The notes: generated by a model from the letters alone, not told the origin. A stretch of DNA of 64,000 nucleotides from Hymenobacter sp. 15J16-1T3B (GCF_020711235.1 NZ_JAJFAV010000013.1:1-64000); one strand, 5' to 3'; positions 33,001-41,763 are shown, counted from the first letter of the stretch. Made by a program: numbers and translations.

Positions 33001-34801
33001 TGAACAGCTGATGTTCGTTCGCGTCGTGCCCGCCGGCGAGATGCAGCACGTTTTTGCGCCAGGCCGCCGTCCCGGTCGCTTCATGGTCGCGCAGCTTTTC
33101 CAGGTAGGCCACCACTTGCGCGGGTGTGCGGGCCGGCACCCGGCCGGTAAACATGCGCGGCACGTAGTTGCTGTTCTGCCAGTCGGCCGTAAAGAAGATG
33201 TCGGAGGCGCCGCGGGTGCTGGCGGGCACCAGATCGGGGAACAGCGCCCGCTCGTTGGCCGGCGCTTGGCGGTACCGGCTGTTCAGCCCCAACGCGGGAT
33301 TGGATTCGGTGATGAAGATGCCCCGGCCCAGCAGCAGCAAATACCGGTCGGTGCGGGGGGCCGTGAGCAGGTACTGGGCAAATTGGCGCACGGCCAGCGG
33401 CGACCGTTCGCCGTAGTGAAACTGTTCGTAGAGCAGCTCGGAAGTCACCACCAGCGTATCGTAGGCCGGGTGGCCCGGCCCGGCCGTGGCGCGGTAGCTG
33501 GCGTAGGCCCGCACCGGGTTGGGGGTGCTGCCCGCCGGCTGCATCAGCGCCGTGCTGGTGACGATGATGAAATTGGGCTGCGCGGGGTTGAACACGCGGA
33601 AGCCGACACGCTGGGCGGGCATGGGCGTCAGGCTGCGCGCCGCATCGGCCAGCACCAGCTGGCGCGTGCTGCCCACGGCAGTCGCAAAGCCGTAGGCGCG
33701 GCGCTGCCCGCTCAAGGCCACGCCCGAGGTGCGGCGCACGTTGCCTGGGTCGGTTACGTCGTAGCCCACCACGGTGGCGGGTATGCTGTCGAGCTGGTAG
33801 TAAGCGGCGCCGGCCAGGGTGGAGTCGTTCCAGAAGTGTACCGCCCGGCTGCCGCTGGGCCAATGCGCCGCCTGCGGACTCACGATGCGCACGTACCCGA
33901 CGCAAAACTGGTCGTTGTTGGCGGTGCCGGCCCGCTCGAACCGCACGCCCAGCTGCCCGTTGCTGCCGAAGTCGCTGGGTTGCAGCCGCAGCGTCACGCG
34001 GCGGTTTTGGTAGGGCGCGTAGGTGATGGGGGGCGTGGTCAGGATGCGGGGCGTGCCGCTGCCGCCCGGCAGCGCGGAAATAATGGTGTTGTGAGTGCCC
34101 GTTTGGGCGCCCACCAGCACCGTTTCCAGCCAGGCCTGGGCCCCGGTGGCGGCCCGGCGAAACAGCGAATCGACGGTAATGGTCGTGCTGCCGTTGACGT
34201 CCGGGCTCAGGAAGGCTTCTCCTTTGTCGGCCCAGCTCAGGTAGGCTTGCTGCCCGTCGGTTTGGCCGTAGTTGTATTCGCTGGTGAGCAGCTTTAGGCG
34301 GTTCAGCAGCCAGTTCGCGTGCACCGTACCCGTGGCGGCCGTGGTCGTTTCCGTCATCCGCCGCCCGGCCGTGGTGGCCGACACGGTCAGGAAATACGCC
34401 GCGGTATCGGTGAAGAGACTGTAAAGCTGGTGCGGCTGGTCCCCGGGCTCCTTATACATGCCGCGGTCCAGCTTGCCGTCGTTGCGCTGGCCGTAGAACT
34501 CGAAGTAGGTGGTCGGGTCCAGCTGCCCCTGGTTGCCGCCGCCGTAGAGGGCTACTTCGCGGCCCCGGCGCCAGAGCTGCACCCGCTGCAGGTTGGTGCC
34601 CGCCCCGATACCGGCACGCGAGAGGTAGGTATGGTCGAGGCGGTAGATGCCGTCCTTGGTGATTTTGATTTTGTAGTACGACTGCGTGGGCACTATCCAC
34701 TCGTTGCCGTACGTGCTCGATTGCGCCTGCAATCGGGTGGCGCCCAACAGCCACAGCAAGGCTGTCAGGAAGCTCACCCACCTGGTAAATCGTTGTGTCA
34801 T
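29570..34801 (-). CDS. Giant C25 (gingipain-fold) protease, PorU2-like, copy A
   Basis: The 1743-residue protein starts at the ATG at 34801 with MTQRFTRWVSFLTALLWLLG, a signal peptide ending RLQA. The N-terminal part (about 30-350) is a beta-rich domain found in PorU proteins (YYKIKITKDGIYRLDHTYL). The C25 caspase-like domain (about 440-780) has the catalytic pair His651 in TYFGHGSDGTID and Cys685 in FMAAGCAIG. Further parts are Ig-like and CARDB-like modules, with WSQSHYGQM at about residue 1015-1040 and RDHPSIPAGAYSAATL near 1385. A FlgD-like end domain follows (FPYPNPITSTARFVFTLTGS; WDGTDEYGARLANGTYLYRV). PorU removes T9SS sorting domains and attaches cargo to the surface. This protein is several hundred residues longer than ordinary PorU and matches what is named PorU2. 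Confidence 0.85.
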   Translation of the reverse strand: MTQRFTRWVSFLTALLWLLGATRLQAQSSTYGNEWIVPTQSYYKIKITKDGIYRLDHTYLSRAGIGAGTNLQRVQLWRRGREVALYGGGNQGQLDPTTYFEFYGQRNDGKLDRGMYKEPGDQPHQLYSLFTDTAAYFLTVSATTAGRRMTETTTAATGTVHANWLLNRLKLLTSEYNYGQTDGQQAYLSWADKGEAFLSPDVNGSTTITVDSLFRRAATGAQAWLETVLVGAQTGTHNTIISALPGGSGTPRILTTPPITYAPYQNRRVTLRLQPSDFGSNGQLGVRFERAGTANNDQFCVGYVRIVSPQAAHWPSGSRAVHFWNDSTLAGAAYYQLDSIPATVVGYDVTDPGNVRRTSGVALSGQRRAYGFATAVGSTRQLVLADAARSLTPMPAQRVGFRVFNPAQPNFIIVTSTALMQPAGSTPNPVRAYASYRATAGPGHPAYDTLVVTSELLYEQFHYGERSPLAVRQFAQYLLTAPRTDRYLLLLGRGIFITESNPALGLNSRYRQAPANERALFPDLVPASTRGASDIFFTADWQNSNYVPRMFTGRVPARTPAQVVAYLEKLRDHEATGTAAWRKNVLHLAGGHDANEHQLFSSYLQAYADTARKPLFGANVTTLINPVNGPGSANIVPQINAGVALMTYFGHGSDGTIDMQPPSIKHPGSGYAQGGKYPVFMAAGCAIGRTASAALGSLPEDWILAEGKGAIGWLAESDLDDAPNLDTYMKLVYRVMFREAAWHGKPIPAIQAEVLRRLHTIPRYSSIPASLTGQAMMTNFTWHGDPAVGLFSPALPDYQFTPGVAPISIEATSGGRVLASSPGFNLRLRLSNYGRIEPVRSIRITVDRTVVGPSGSTTLPVPPVVIPYFLRDTVLVVALTNPSAAAVFGNNTFTVRIDNPNVIPELLETNNSASLTYNFLNGGITILNPSPYAIVGRTNVRLVGQSNTPQLNPLAYEFQLDTIPSFGAPVARATLNALDVASWTPNLPLRPNGRDSLVYYWRVRFAPAGAPSGLDTSWVRSSFRFINGSPGGWSQSHYGQMVDNAKTQVAQQVPSGRWEFGNINVPLQLQTVGSNNVDVVRQATFLQSYGITVNGALVSAGGCGQAVIPPTVSPANIIAAVFDPVSIRQLGNVPGGPYQMCGEVGKPFYHFATTDNWGPTLQTDNINSAQRQAQLLTFLQNVPTGAYVALVSMNRVEFSSFLPALKAQLGAMGSQLINTAQDGDPLLLLLRKGFPGQTQESTYSPADPTPRYEQIITLHATLTGRNTAGTLTSTRIGPAQQWQTLYHTIKRPDGAAADRYTLRLVGYDASNARTVLNPSVTSPSLSLASVDARQYPYLALELELRDTVNLTPPQLKQWLVTYQGLPEGVVRRDHPSIPAGAYSAATLNAAATSTGMLNVPVYFENVAPTGFADLARAKAIVTETSSGRSETTTVQASRVAGFSQRPGADSTAVYNFRLNVTSVRGPATIRIVANEQELPEQVYYNNELNLSFTAPDFNVPPVLDVAFDGIHILNGDIVSPAPEVAVDVKYEDKRRPLTDPSKVQLLLTRPGSTTPEVVPMTNNLAIHLVNDAAAGRTRVYYLPDTQLDGKRVPLADGVYKLEVQAKDMGDNAAAAQRYGVTFEVVNKTSITHVFPYPNPITSTARFVFTLTGSTPPRNLKIQILTVSGKVVREILQSELGPLRIGNNVTSYAWDGTDEYGARLANGTYLYRVVLDDPEGQVEHRRTAADRAFHNGWGKLVLLR

Positions 34802-34993
34802 AATCACCTATTCTATGAAACCGGGTATGCGTTTATTCGACCTGTGACAATTATCTACTGCAATAATTCCGGGGCCCCGAGCCCCTTTACCGGCCCTTTG
34901 AATTGCTCAGCGCCCAGCCGACTGCTGGCTCACCAACCCCGAACGGCGTGACAATTTACTTAAGCTCACCGCTTTTGACCTGGCCCCGCACCG

Positions 34994-35035
34994 CAAAAAA
35001 CCGGTGCCCCAGCTGTCAGCCAGAGCACCGGTTTG
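34994..35035 (-). terminator. Terminator of the upstream porU2-like gene
   Basis: On the minus strand AAACCGGTGC and GCACCGGTTT form the stem, followed by TTTTG. It separates the two porU2-like genes, so copy A probably has its own promoter within 34802-34990, although no clean TAnnTTTG was found there. Confidence 0.8.
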
Positions 35036-35039
35036 TATT

Positions 35040-35489
35040 GCGGGGTATGTCTTGGGCGCTAGCGCAGCAGCACGAGCTTGCCCCAGCCGTTGTGGAAGGC
35101 TCGGTCGGCGGCGGTGCGCCGGTGCTCGACCTGGCCCTCGGGGTCGTCGAGCACCACGCGGTAGAGGTAGGTGCCGTTGGCCAGGCGCGCGCCGTACTCG
35201 TCCGTGCCGTCCCAGGCGTAGCTGGTCACGTTGTTGCCGATGCGCAAGGGGCCCAGCTCGTTCTGCAGGATTTCGCGCACCACCTTGCCCGACACGGTCA
35301 GGATCTGGATCTTCAGGTTGCGCGGCGGCGTCGAGCCGGTGAGCGTGAACACGAAGCGCGCCGTGCTCGTGATGGGGTTCGGGTAGGGAAACACGTGGGT
35401 GATGCTGGTTTTGTTCACCACCTCGAAGGTGACCCCGTAGCGCTGCGCCGCCGCCGCGTTGTCGCCCATGTCCTTGGCCTGCACCTCCA
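35040..35489 (-). repeat. 450-bp duplicate, copy 2
   Basis: Partner of 29551-30000, differing at one base. It covers the 3' end of the second PorU2-like gene and 19 bases after its stop. Confidence 0.9.
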
Positions 35490-38400
35490 GCCGGTACACC
35501 CCATCGGGCAGGGTCCCGGGCGTGTAGTACACGCGGGTGCGCCCAGCGGTGGAGTCGTTCACGAGGCGAACCAGCGCGCTGTTGGTCATCGGCACGGTTT
35601 CGGGCACCGTACTACCGGGGCGGGTGAGCAGCAACTGCACCTTGCTCGGGTCGGTCAGCGGGCGGCGCTTGTCTTCGTAGCGCACCTCCACCAGCACCTC
35701 CGGGTTCGGCGAGACGATGTCGCCGTTGAGGATGTGGGTGCCGTCGAAGGCCACGTCGAGCACCGGCGGCACGGTGATGTTGGGGGCCGTGAAGCTCAGG
35801 TTCAGCTCGTTGTTGTAGTACACCTGCTCCGGCAATTCCTGCGAGTTGGCGATGATGCGGATGGTGGCCGCGCCCCGGACCGCCGATACGTTCAGGCGGA
35901 AGTTGTAGACGGCCGTGGAGTCAGCCCCGGGGCGCCGCGAGAAGCCCGCTACCCGGCTGGCGCGGATGGACACGGTATCGGGCCGGCCGCTGCTAGTTTC
36001 CGTCACGATGGCCTTGGCCCGCGTCAACGCCGAGAAACTGATCGGCGACACGTTCTCGAAGTACACCGGGATGTTCAGCATGCCCGTGCTGGCCGCCGCC
36101 GCGCTCAGCGTAGCGGCGTCGTAGGCCCCGTTCGGAATGCTGGGATGGTCGCGGCGCACCACCCCTTCGGGCACGCCCTGGTAGGTCACCAGCCACTGCT
36201 TCAGCTGCGGGGCCGTGCGGTTGGTGGTGTCGCGCAGCACCATTTGCAGCTGCAGGTACGGGTAGGTGTTGGCGTCGACGTTGGTCAACGAGTAAATCCC
36301 GTTGCGGGGCTGCACGTTGCGCCGCAGCACCACGCGGGTGTTGTTGCGGGTGTAGCCGATCAGGTTCAGCGTGTCGCTGTCGGCCAGCGGCTCGGGCAGC
36401 TTCACGGTGTGGAAGAGCGTCTGCCAGCGCTGGGCCGGCCCGATGAGCGTGCTCGTGACCGTGCCCGACCCTTCGCGGGTGCGCAGGGTATCGGCCAGGC
36501 TGATGGCCTGCTCGTTGCGCGGGATGGGGTTGCTGGGCGAGAACGTGACTTCGCGGCGGTCGGCGGGGAAGCCTTTGTGCAGCACCATGGCCAGCGGGTC
36601 GCCGTCCTGGGCCGAGCCAATGAGCTGGGAGCCCAGGGCCTGCAGTTCGGCTTTCAGGGCCGGGCTGAAGGAGCTGTAGTTGACCTTGTTGATGGTCAGC
36701 AGCGCCACGTAGGCCCCGTTGGGCACGTTGCGCAGCAGCTGCAGCAGCTGGCCCTGCCGCCGGGCGGTGTTGATGTTGTCGGTCAGGCTGTCGAGGCTGC
36801 GGTCGTAGGTGCTGGCGAAGTGGAAGTAGGTAATCGACCCCACGGCGCCGCAGGTGCTGTACGCGCCCCCGGGCAGGCTGTTGAGCTGCCGCAGGTTACG
36901 GCCTTCGAACACGGCCACCATGATGTTGGGCGAGCGAACCGTCACGCCGTTGTACACGCCGCAGTTGTCCACGCGCACCGGCTGGTTGTCGACGATGATG
37001 CCGTTGGAGAGCTGGAAGGTCGGGTTGGCGTCGGGGGCGCCTTTGGTCGACAGCTGCACAGTTCGGGTCCGTGCGTCAAACTCCCAGCGCCCGCTCGGCG
37101 CCGACTGCGTTACCCGGCTTTTCTCGTTGCGGGCCATCTGCCCGTAGTGGCTCTGCGACCAGCCGCCCGGGCTGCCGTTGATGAAGCGGAACGAGCTGTT
37201 GGCCCAGGTCACGTCGAGCCCGGCCGGAGCGGTGGCCGGCGAGAAGCGGAAGCGCCAGTAGTACACCAGCGAGTCGCGGCCGGCCGTGGGCAGCGTGGTG
37301 GTCCAGCTGGCAATGTCGCGGCCCGACACGGGGCCCGACTGCCGCCGGAACGCGGAGGTAAACGTCGGAATCGTGTCCAGCTCGAACTCATAGTTGATGG
37401 GCTGGAGCTGCGGCAGGTTGCTTTGGCCGACCAGGCGCACGGTGGCCCGGTTGACGATGGCAAATTCGGTGGGCTGCAGCAAGGTCACGCCCCCGTTCAA
37501 GAAGTTGTAGGTGAAGGTGGTCGAGTTGTTGGTCTCGTCCAGCTCGTCGATGACGTTCGGGTTGTCCAGCCGCACCGTGAAGGTGTTGGAGCCGAGCACC
37601 GACGTGCCCGCCGGGTTGGTCATCGAAATGTACACGGTGGTGTCGCGCAGGTAGTAGTGCAGCTTCTCCACCTTGCCGGGCAGGGGCGTGCCGTTCAGGG
37701 TGCGCTCCACGGTGATGCGCACCGAGTCGGTGACGATTTTGCCGGGGTTGCTGAGCTGCAGCTTCAGCCGGAAGGTGGGCATGTTCGCCAGCACCGGCCC
37801 GGCCCCATCGTCGACGCGGGCGGCCGTGGCGTTCGGGGTGAACTTGTAGTCGGGCTTTTCGGGGGCAAACAAGCTCAGCGCCGGGTCGCCCTGCCACGTC
37901 AGGTTCATCAGCAGCGAGAGGTAGTAGCGCCGCCCCTGGTTGTCGGCTGCGGGCGGGATGGTCAGCGACATGCGCCGCGCCACCTCGGCCTGCACCGCCG
38001 CCACGGATTTGCCGTACCAGTTGGGCTCGTTGAAGAGCGCCGAGTACATCTGGTTGCAGAAGCGGTCCTGGTCGTTTTCCAGCCCGAAATCCGAGTCGGC
38101 CAGGAAGCCGATAATGCCCTTGTTGGCAATCAGCAGCCAGTCCTCGGCAATGGAGCCGCCGGTGGTGTAGGTGTTGCCGGCCGCGCAGCCGTTGACGTAG
38201 AACACCGGGTACTTGCCGCCGCCGCTGGGGTAGTTGCTGCCCGGGTCGTTGATGGACGTGGGCAGCAGGTCCAGGTAGTTGGTGGAGCCGTGGCCGAAGT
38301 AGGTAATCAGGCTCAGGCCCTTGCGCAGCTGCGGGGTAATGTCCACGGAAACCACCCCGCCATTGACCAGCGGCGTGGTATTGTAGATGTTTTCCACGTT

Positions 38401-40263
38401 GGCCCCGAAGAAGGGCATTTCCGCCTTGCGCTGGTAGCCCCGCAAAAACGACTGGAAGCGCGTAAACTCGCTGGCGTCGTGGCCGCCGGCCATGTGCAGG
38501 ATGTTTTTGCGCCAGGGTTCGGCGCCCAGTGCCTCGTACTGCTTGAGCTTGTCGAGGTAATTGAGCACCTGCTGGCTCGTCACGGCCGGAATGCGCCCCG
38601 TCGGGATGCGCGGCACGTACGAGCCGTTTTGCCAGTCGGCGGTAAAGAAGATGTCGGAGGCCCCGCGGGTGCTGGTGGGCACCAAATCGGGCCACACGGC
38701 GCGGTTGGCCGCCGAGGTCTGCCGGTAGAAGCCGCCCGCCGACTCGGTGATGAGCACACCCTTGCCCAGCAGCAGCAGGTAGCGGTTGGCCCGCGGCGAG
38801 GCCAGCAGGTAATTGGCGAAATGCTTGATGGCCAGCGGCGACCGTTCGCCGTAGTGAAACTGGTCGTAGAGTTGGTCGGAGGTCACCACCAGCGTATCGT
38901 GGCGGCCGCCGGCCGCGGAGGCGCGGTAGGTGGCGTACTCGCGCACCGGGTTCACCTGGCCGGTGCCGGTGCGGCGCATCAGGGCCGCATTCGATACGAT
39001 GATGAAGTTGTGGCTGGCAGCGTTGATGGAGCGGAAGCGCATGGCCTGCGCGGCCGCCGGGGCCAGCGGCTGGGCAGCGTCGGCCAGCACCAACGCGCGC
39101 ATGCGCCCGACGGTGCCCGGGAAGCTGAAGCCGCGCCGCGTGGCCGAGAGGCTGGCGCTGCTCACGCGCTGCACGTTGTAGGGGTCGGCCACGTTGTAGC
39201 CGTACACCGTGGCCGGGATGCTATCCAGCTCGTAGTAGGCCCCGCCGGCGAGGGTGGAGTCGTTCCAGAACTGGAAATACTGGCGCCCGGCCTTCCAGTG
39301 GGCCGTCTGCGGGTACATCACCCGGGCATACCCGACCCGGAATTTGTCGGTGGGCGGGTTGACCGGCGCGGCCACTTCCTGGCGGATGCGCAGGCTGTTG
39401 GTGGTGCCGAAGTCGCTGCGCTGCAGTGCCAGGCGAGTGCGCAGCACATCGTAGCTGCCGTAGTTGAGCACGCCGAGCACCCGCGGCGCTCCGGTGCCGC
39501 CGGGCAGCACCGATACCACCGTGCTGTGGGGGTTGGGATACGCGCCCACCACCACGTAATCGAGCCAGGCCTGCGCGCCGCCGGGGGCAAGCCGCGACAT
39601 GGTTTGGGTGCCGTAAGCAAACCCCGTCAGCACGTAGGGCGGCCGGGTTTCCCCGACTGCTCCCCCCAAAAACCCTTCGCCGGTATCGGCCCAGGGTAGA
39701 AAGGCTACTTGCTGGTCGGTCTGGCCGTAGTTGTAGTCGCCGTTGTCCAGAATCAGGTTCTGCTGCAGCCAGTTGGCGTGCACGGTGCCGGCCGCCGAGG
39801 TGTTTTCGGCCATGTCGCGGCCGTTGGCTGTGGCCGACACCGTCAGGAAATACGCCGCCGTGTCGGTAAACAGGCTGTAGAGCTGGTGGGGCTGGTGGCT
39901 GGCCGCCAGGTACATGTCGCGGTCGAGCTTGCCATCGTTGCGCTGCCCGAAAAACTCCACGTAGGTCGTGGCGTCGAGCTGGGTGCGGTTGCCGCCGATG
40001 TAGCGCGCCACCTGTTGCCCGCGCCGCCACAGCTGCAGGCGCTGCGGGTTGACGGCCCCGCTCAGGCCCGCCTGCGTGAGGTAGGTGTAATCGAGGCGGT
40101 AGATGCCGTCCTGCGTGACTTTGATTTTGTAGTAGGTCTGCGTAGGCACTATCCATTCGTTGCCGTACGGCCCCGATTGGGCCCGCGCAACCACCCCGCT
40201 GGCCACCAAAGCCAGCAGCAACCCCAGGCAGCGAGTCAGTAGCCGGGTATATCGTTGAGTCAT
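35059..40263 (-). CDS. Giant C25 (gingipain-fold) protease, PorU2-like, copy B
   Basis: The 1734-residue paralogue of copy A starts at the ATG at 40263 (MTQRYTRLLTRCLGLLLALV; signal ending VARA). The domain order is the same: the N-terminal PorU-type beta domain (YYKIKVTQDGIYRLDYTYL), then the C25 domain with His658 in TYFGHGSTNYLD and Cys693 in YVNGCAAG, then CARDB/Ig-like modules and the FlgD-like end. The last 143 residues are almost identical to copy A, while the rest has diverged (roughly half to two thirds identical by eye). The upstream porV2-like gene ends 60 bp before the start with no terminator between, so the pair is probably one operon. Both catalytic residues are intact in both copies, so neither looks decayed. 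Confidence 0.85.
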   Translation of the reverse strand: MTQRYTRLLTRCLGLLLALVASGVVARAQSGPYGNEWIVPTQTYYKIKVTQDGIYRLDYTYLTQAGLSGAVNPQRLQLWRRGQQVARYIGGNRTQLDATTYVEFFGQRNDGKLDRDMYLAASHQPHQLYSLFTDTAAYFLTVSATANGRDMAENTSAAGTVHANWLQQNLILDNGDYNYGQTDQQVAFLPWADTGEGFLGGAVGETRPPYVLTGFAYGTQTMSRLAPGGAQAWLDYVVVGAYPNPHSTVVSVLPGGTGAPRVLGVLNYGSYDVLRTRLALQRSDFGTTNSLRIRQEVAAPVNPPTDKFRVGYARVMYPQTAHWKAGRQYFQFWNDSTLAGGAYYELDSIPATVYGYNVADPYNVQRVSSASLSATRRGFSFPGTVGRMRALVLADAAQPLAPAAAQAMRFRSINAASHNFIIVSNAALMRRTGTGQVNPVREYATYRASAAGGRHDTLVVTSDQLYDQFHYGERSPLAIKHFANYLLASPRANRYLLLLGKGVLITESAGGFYRQTSAANRAVWPDLVPTSTRGASDIFFTADWQNGSYVPRIPTGRIPAVTSQQVLNYLDKLKQYEALGAEPWRKNILHMAGGHDASEFTRFQSFLRGYQRKAEMPFFGANVENIYNTTPLVNGGVVSVDITPQLRKGLSLITYFGHGSTNYLDLLPTSINDPGSNYPSGGGKYPVFYVNGCAAGNTYTTGGSIAEDWLLIANKGIIGFLADSDFGLENDQDRFCNQMYSALFNEPNWYGKSVAAVQAEVARRMSLTIPPAADNQGRRYYLSLLMNLTWQGDPALSLFAPEKPDYKFTPNATAARVDDGAGPVLANMPTFRLKLQLSNPGKIVTDSVRITVERTLNGTPLPGKVEKLHYYLRDTTVYISMTNPAGTSVLGSNTFTVRLDNPNVIDELDETNNSTTFTYNFLNGGVTLLQPTEFAIVNRATVRLVGQSNLPQLQPINYEFELDTIPTFTSAFRRQSGPVSGRDIASWTTTLPTAGRDSLVYYWRFRFSPATAPAGLDVTWANSSFRFINGSPGGWSQSHYGQMARNEKSRVTQSAPSGRWEFDARTRTVQLSTKGAPDANPTFQLSNGIIVDNQPVRVDNCGVYNGVTVRSPNIMVAVFEGRNLRQLNSLPGGAYSTCGAVGSITYFHFASTYDRSLDSLTDNINTARRQGQLLQLLRNVPNGAYVALLTINKVNYSSFSPALKAELQALGSQLIGSAQDGDPLAMVLHKGFPADRREVTFSPSNPIPRNEQAISLADTLRTREGSGTVTSTLIGPAQRWQTLFHTVKLPEPLADSDTLNLIGYTRNNTRVVLRRNVQPRNGIYSLTNVDANTYPYLQLQMVLRDTTNRTAPQLKQWLVTYQGVPEGVVRRDHPSIPNGAYDAATLSAAAASTGMLNIPVYFENVSPISFSALTRAKAIVTETSSGRPDTVSIRASRVAGFSRRPGADSTAVYNFRLNVSAVRGAATIRIIANSQELPEQVYYNNELNLSFTAPNITVPPVLDVAFDGTHILNGDIVSPNPEVLVEVRYEDKRRPLTDPSKVQLLLTRPGSTVPETVPMTNSALVRLVNDSTAGRTRVYYTPGTLPDGVYRLEVQAKDMGDNAAAAQRYGVTFEVVNKTSITHVFPYPNPITSTARFVFTLTGSTPPRNLKIQILTVSGKVVREILQNELGPLRIGNNVTSYAWDGTDEYGARLANGTYLYRVVLDDPEGQVEHRRTAADRAFHNGWGKLVLLR

Positions 40264-40323
40264 AGTCAAATTGCTAGATGCGAAGCCAGTACGTCGCCGG
40301 GCCATCTTCCGTTCCTTCTCCCC

Positions 40324-41436
40324 TTATTTAAAGCCGTAGCCCAACGACACCATGATGGAGTTGGCCTGGGAGCTGGCGCCTAGCCGCTCGATGGCCAGGC
40401 GCGACAAGGCCAAATCGAGGCGCAGGCCGCTCAGGGCCACGCCCACGCCCAGCGTGGGTTGCACCTTCCACTCTTCCTGGCCGCTGAAGGATTTGATTTT
40501 TTGCACGTTGGTGGCCCCACCGCGCAGGAACAGCAGGTTCTTGTAGCCGATTTCGGCGCCCACGTGCGGGGCAATGCTCACGAAGTCACTCGACACGGGC
40601 GTATTGCGCTTGCCGTCGGTGGTCATTTCCAGGTCGAGGGCGGCCACGGCGGTCAGGTCGGCGGGCAGCTTGAACGAGCGGCTCACCCCGAGCACAAAGC
40701 GCGGCAGGGTAATTTCGGTGCTGTTCTTGGGAATAAAATCCAGCGTATCCTGCGTGGGCTTGAACTTGTCCGTGTTCATCGACCAGGCGTTGAACGTGGT
40801 GGTGATGTCGCGGGCCATCAGAGCCAGGCGCCAGTTGCCGCGCTGGTACTGCGCGCCTGCGTCCACGCCGAAGCCCCAGGCGTTGGCGTAGTCGCCCACG
40901 TTGCGGTAGATAATTTTGGCGTTGGCGCCGATGCTCAGGCCCTCAATGGCTTCCAGCTTGCGCGCGTACGAGAGCAGCAGGCCGTAGTCGGCCACCGAGA
41001 AGTAGGTAATCCGGTCGTAGCTGATCTGGTTGTACTCGTTGACCAGCGCCCGCGTGTCGGGAATGTCGTCGACGCCGACGCGGATAATGCTGGCCCCGAT
41101 GGCGCTGCGCTCGTCCAGCGGCATGGAAAAGGCCGCGTAGTCATTCTTCACGATGCCCGAAAACAACTCGGAGTGCATCAGCACCGCGTCGTACTTGGTT
41201 TTTTGGCCGACCAAGCCGGCCGGGTTCCAGTAACCGGCGGTGGCATCCTGCGCCAGGCTTACTTGGGTACCACCCATGGCCAGGGCGCGCCCCCCTACCC
41301 CGATGGAGAGGAAGTCGTTGCTATACTTCGGCGTGTTGTCTCTGGTGGGCGTGGTGGTCTGGGCCAGCGCGGCACCAGTCCCTACCAAGGAAACCGTCGA
41401 GAAGGCGAGGATACTGCGGCGGAAAAAGTGTGGCAT
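40324..41436 (-). CDS. PorV2-like outer-membrane protein (PorV/PorQ family)
   Basis: The 370-residue protein starts at the ATG at 41436, with a signal ending TGAALAQ. The first mature part is the PorV/PorQ hallmark FLSIGVGGRALAMGGTQVSL followed by AQDATAGYWNPAGLVG. The rest alternates strands as in a 14-stranded FadL-like barrel and ends SIMVSLGYGFK. PorV collects cargo from the T9SS channel and hands it to the PorU sortase. Its place directly before a PorU2-like gene supports a matching shuttle-sortase pair. It is predicted to sit in the outer membrane. The sequence is closer to what is called PorV2 than to PorV of the attachment complex, by my recollection. Confidence 0.85.
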   Translation of the reverse strand: MPHFFRRSILAFSTVSLVGTGAALAQTTTPTRDNTPKYSNDFLSIGVGGRALAMGGTQVSLAQDATAGYWNPAGLVGQKTKYDAVLMHSELFSGIVKNDYAAFSMPLDERSAIGASIIRVGVDDIPDTRALVNEYNQISYDRITYFSVADYGLLLSYARKLEAIEGLSIGANAKIIYRNVGDYANAWGFGVDAGAQYQRGNWRLALMARDITTTFNAWSMNTDKFKPTQDTLDFIPKNSTEITLPRFVLGVSRSFKLPADLTAVAALDLEMTTDGKRNTPVSSDFVSIAPHVGAEIGYKNLLFLRGGATNVQKIKSFSGQEEWKVQPTLGVGVALSGLRLDLALSRLAIERLGASSQANSIMVSLGYGFK

Positions 41437-41458
41437 AGAGTAATGAAGTAGAAGCCGG

Positions 41459-41483
41459 GCGTTGTAAGCAGGCTTCACAACGC
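41459..41483 (-). promoter_or_regulatory. Inverted repeat upstream of porV2-like gene
   Basis: Seven-bp arms GCGTTGT (41459-41465) and ACAACGC (41477-41483) lie 23 bases before the start codon. It could be an operator or a leader hairpin. Confidence 0.35.
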
Positions 41484-41725
41484 AAGTTACTTATTAATAG
41501 TGCGGCGGCCCGGGGCAAATGTACCCGACCGAATTGGCTGACCGTGAAACCGCCGGATTGGTTGCCCTATTCCGATAATTTCTTGCTTAACCGCGGCGCG
41601 GCACCTTCTTCCCCTCACATGATCGGGTGAGGCACCGAGTAAGTATTCGCGGCGCCGGCCTCTCAATCAAGCTTTTAGCCCGGTTGCCATTTCGACGATA
41701 TCGTGCAACCAAAATTATTCTAACC

Positions 41726-41763
41726 AAGTACCTTGCTTTACAAAGTACCTGCTTTTATATTTG
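41726..41763 (+). promoter_or_regulatory. padR promoter with GTAC dyad operator
   Basis: CTTG (41732-41735), 20 bases, then TATATTTG (41756-41763) form a Bacteroidota promoter. AAGTACCTTG (41726-41735) and CAAAGTACCT (41741-41750) form an imperfect dyad (8 of 10 positions) with GTAC cores over the -33 element. This is a good candidate for PadR autorepression. Confidence 0.65.

Noticed and set aside
34903-39699. Very long open frame on the plus strand (1598 codons)
   Set aside because: Opposite-strand shadow of PorU2-like copy B, the same low-meaning composition, and it begins by crossing the terminator region.
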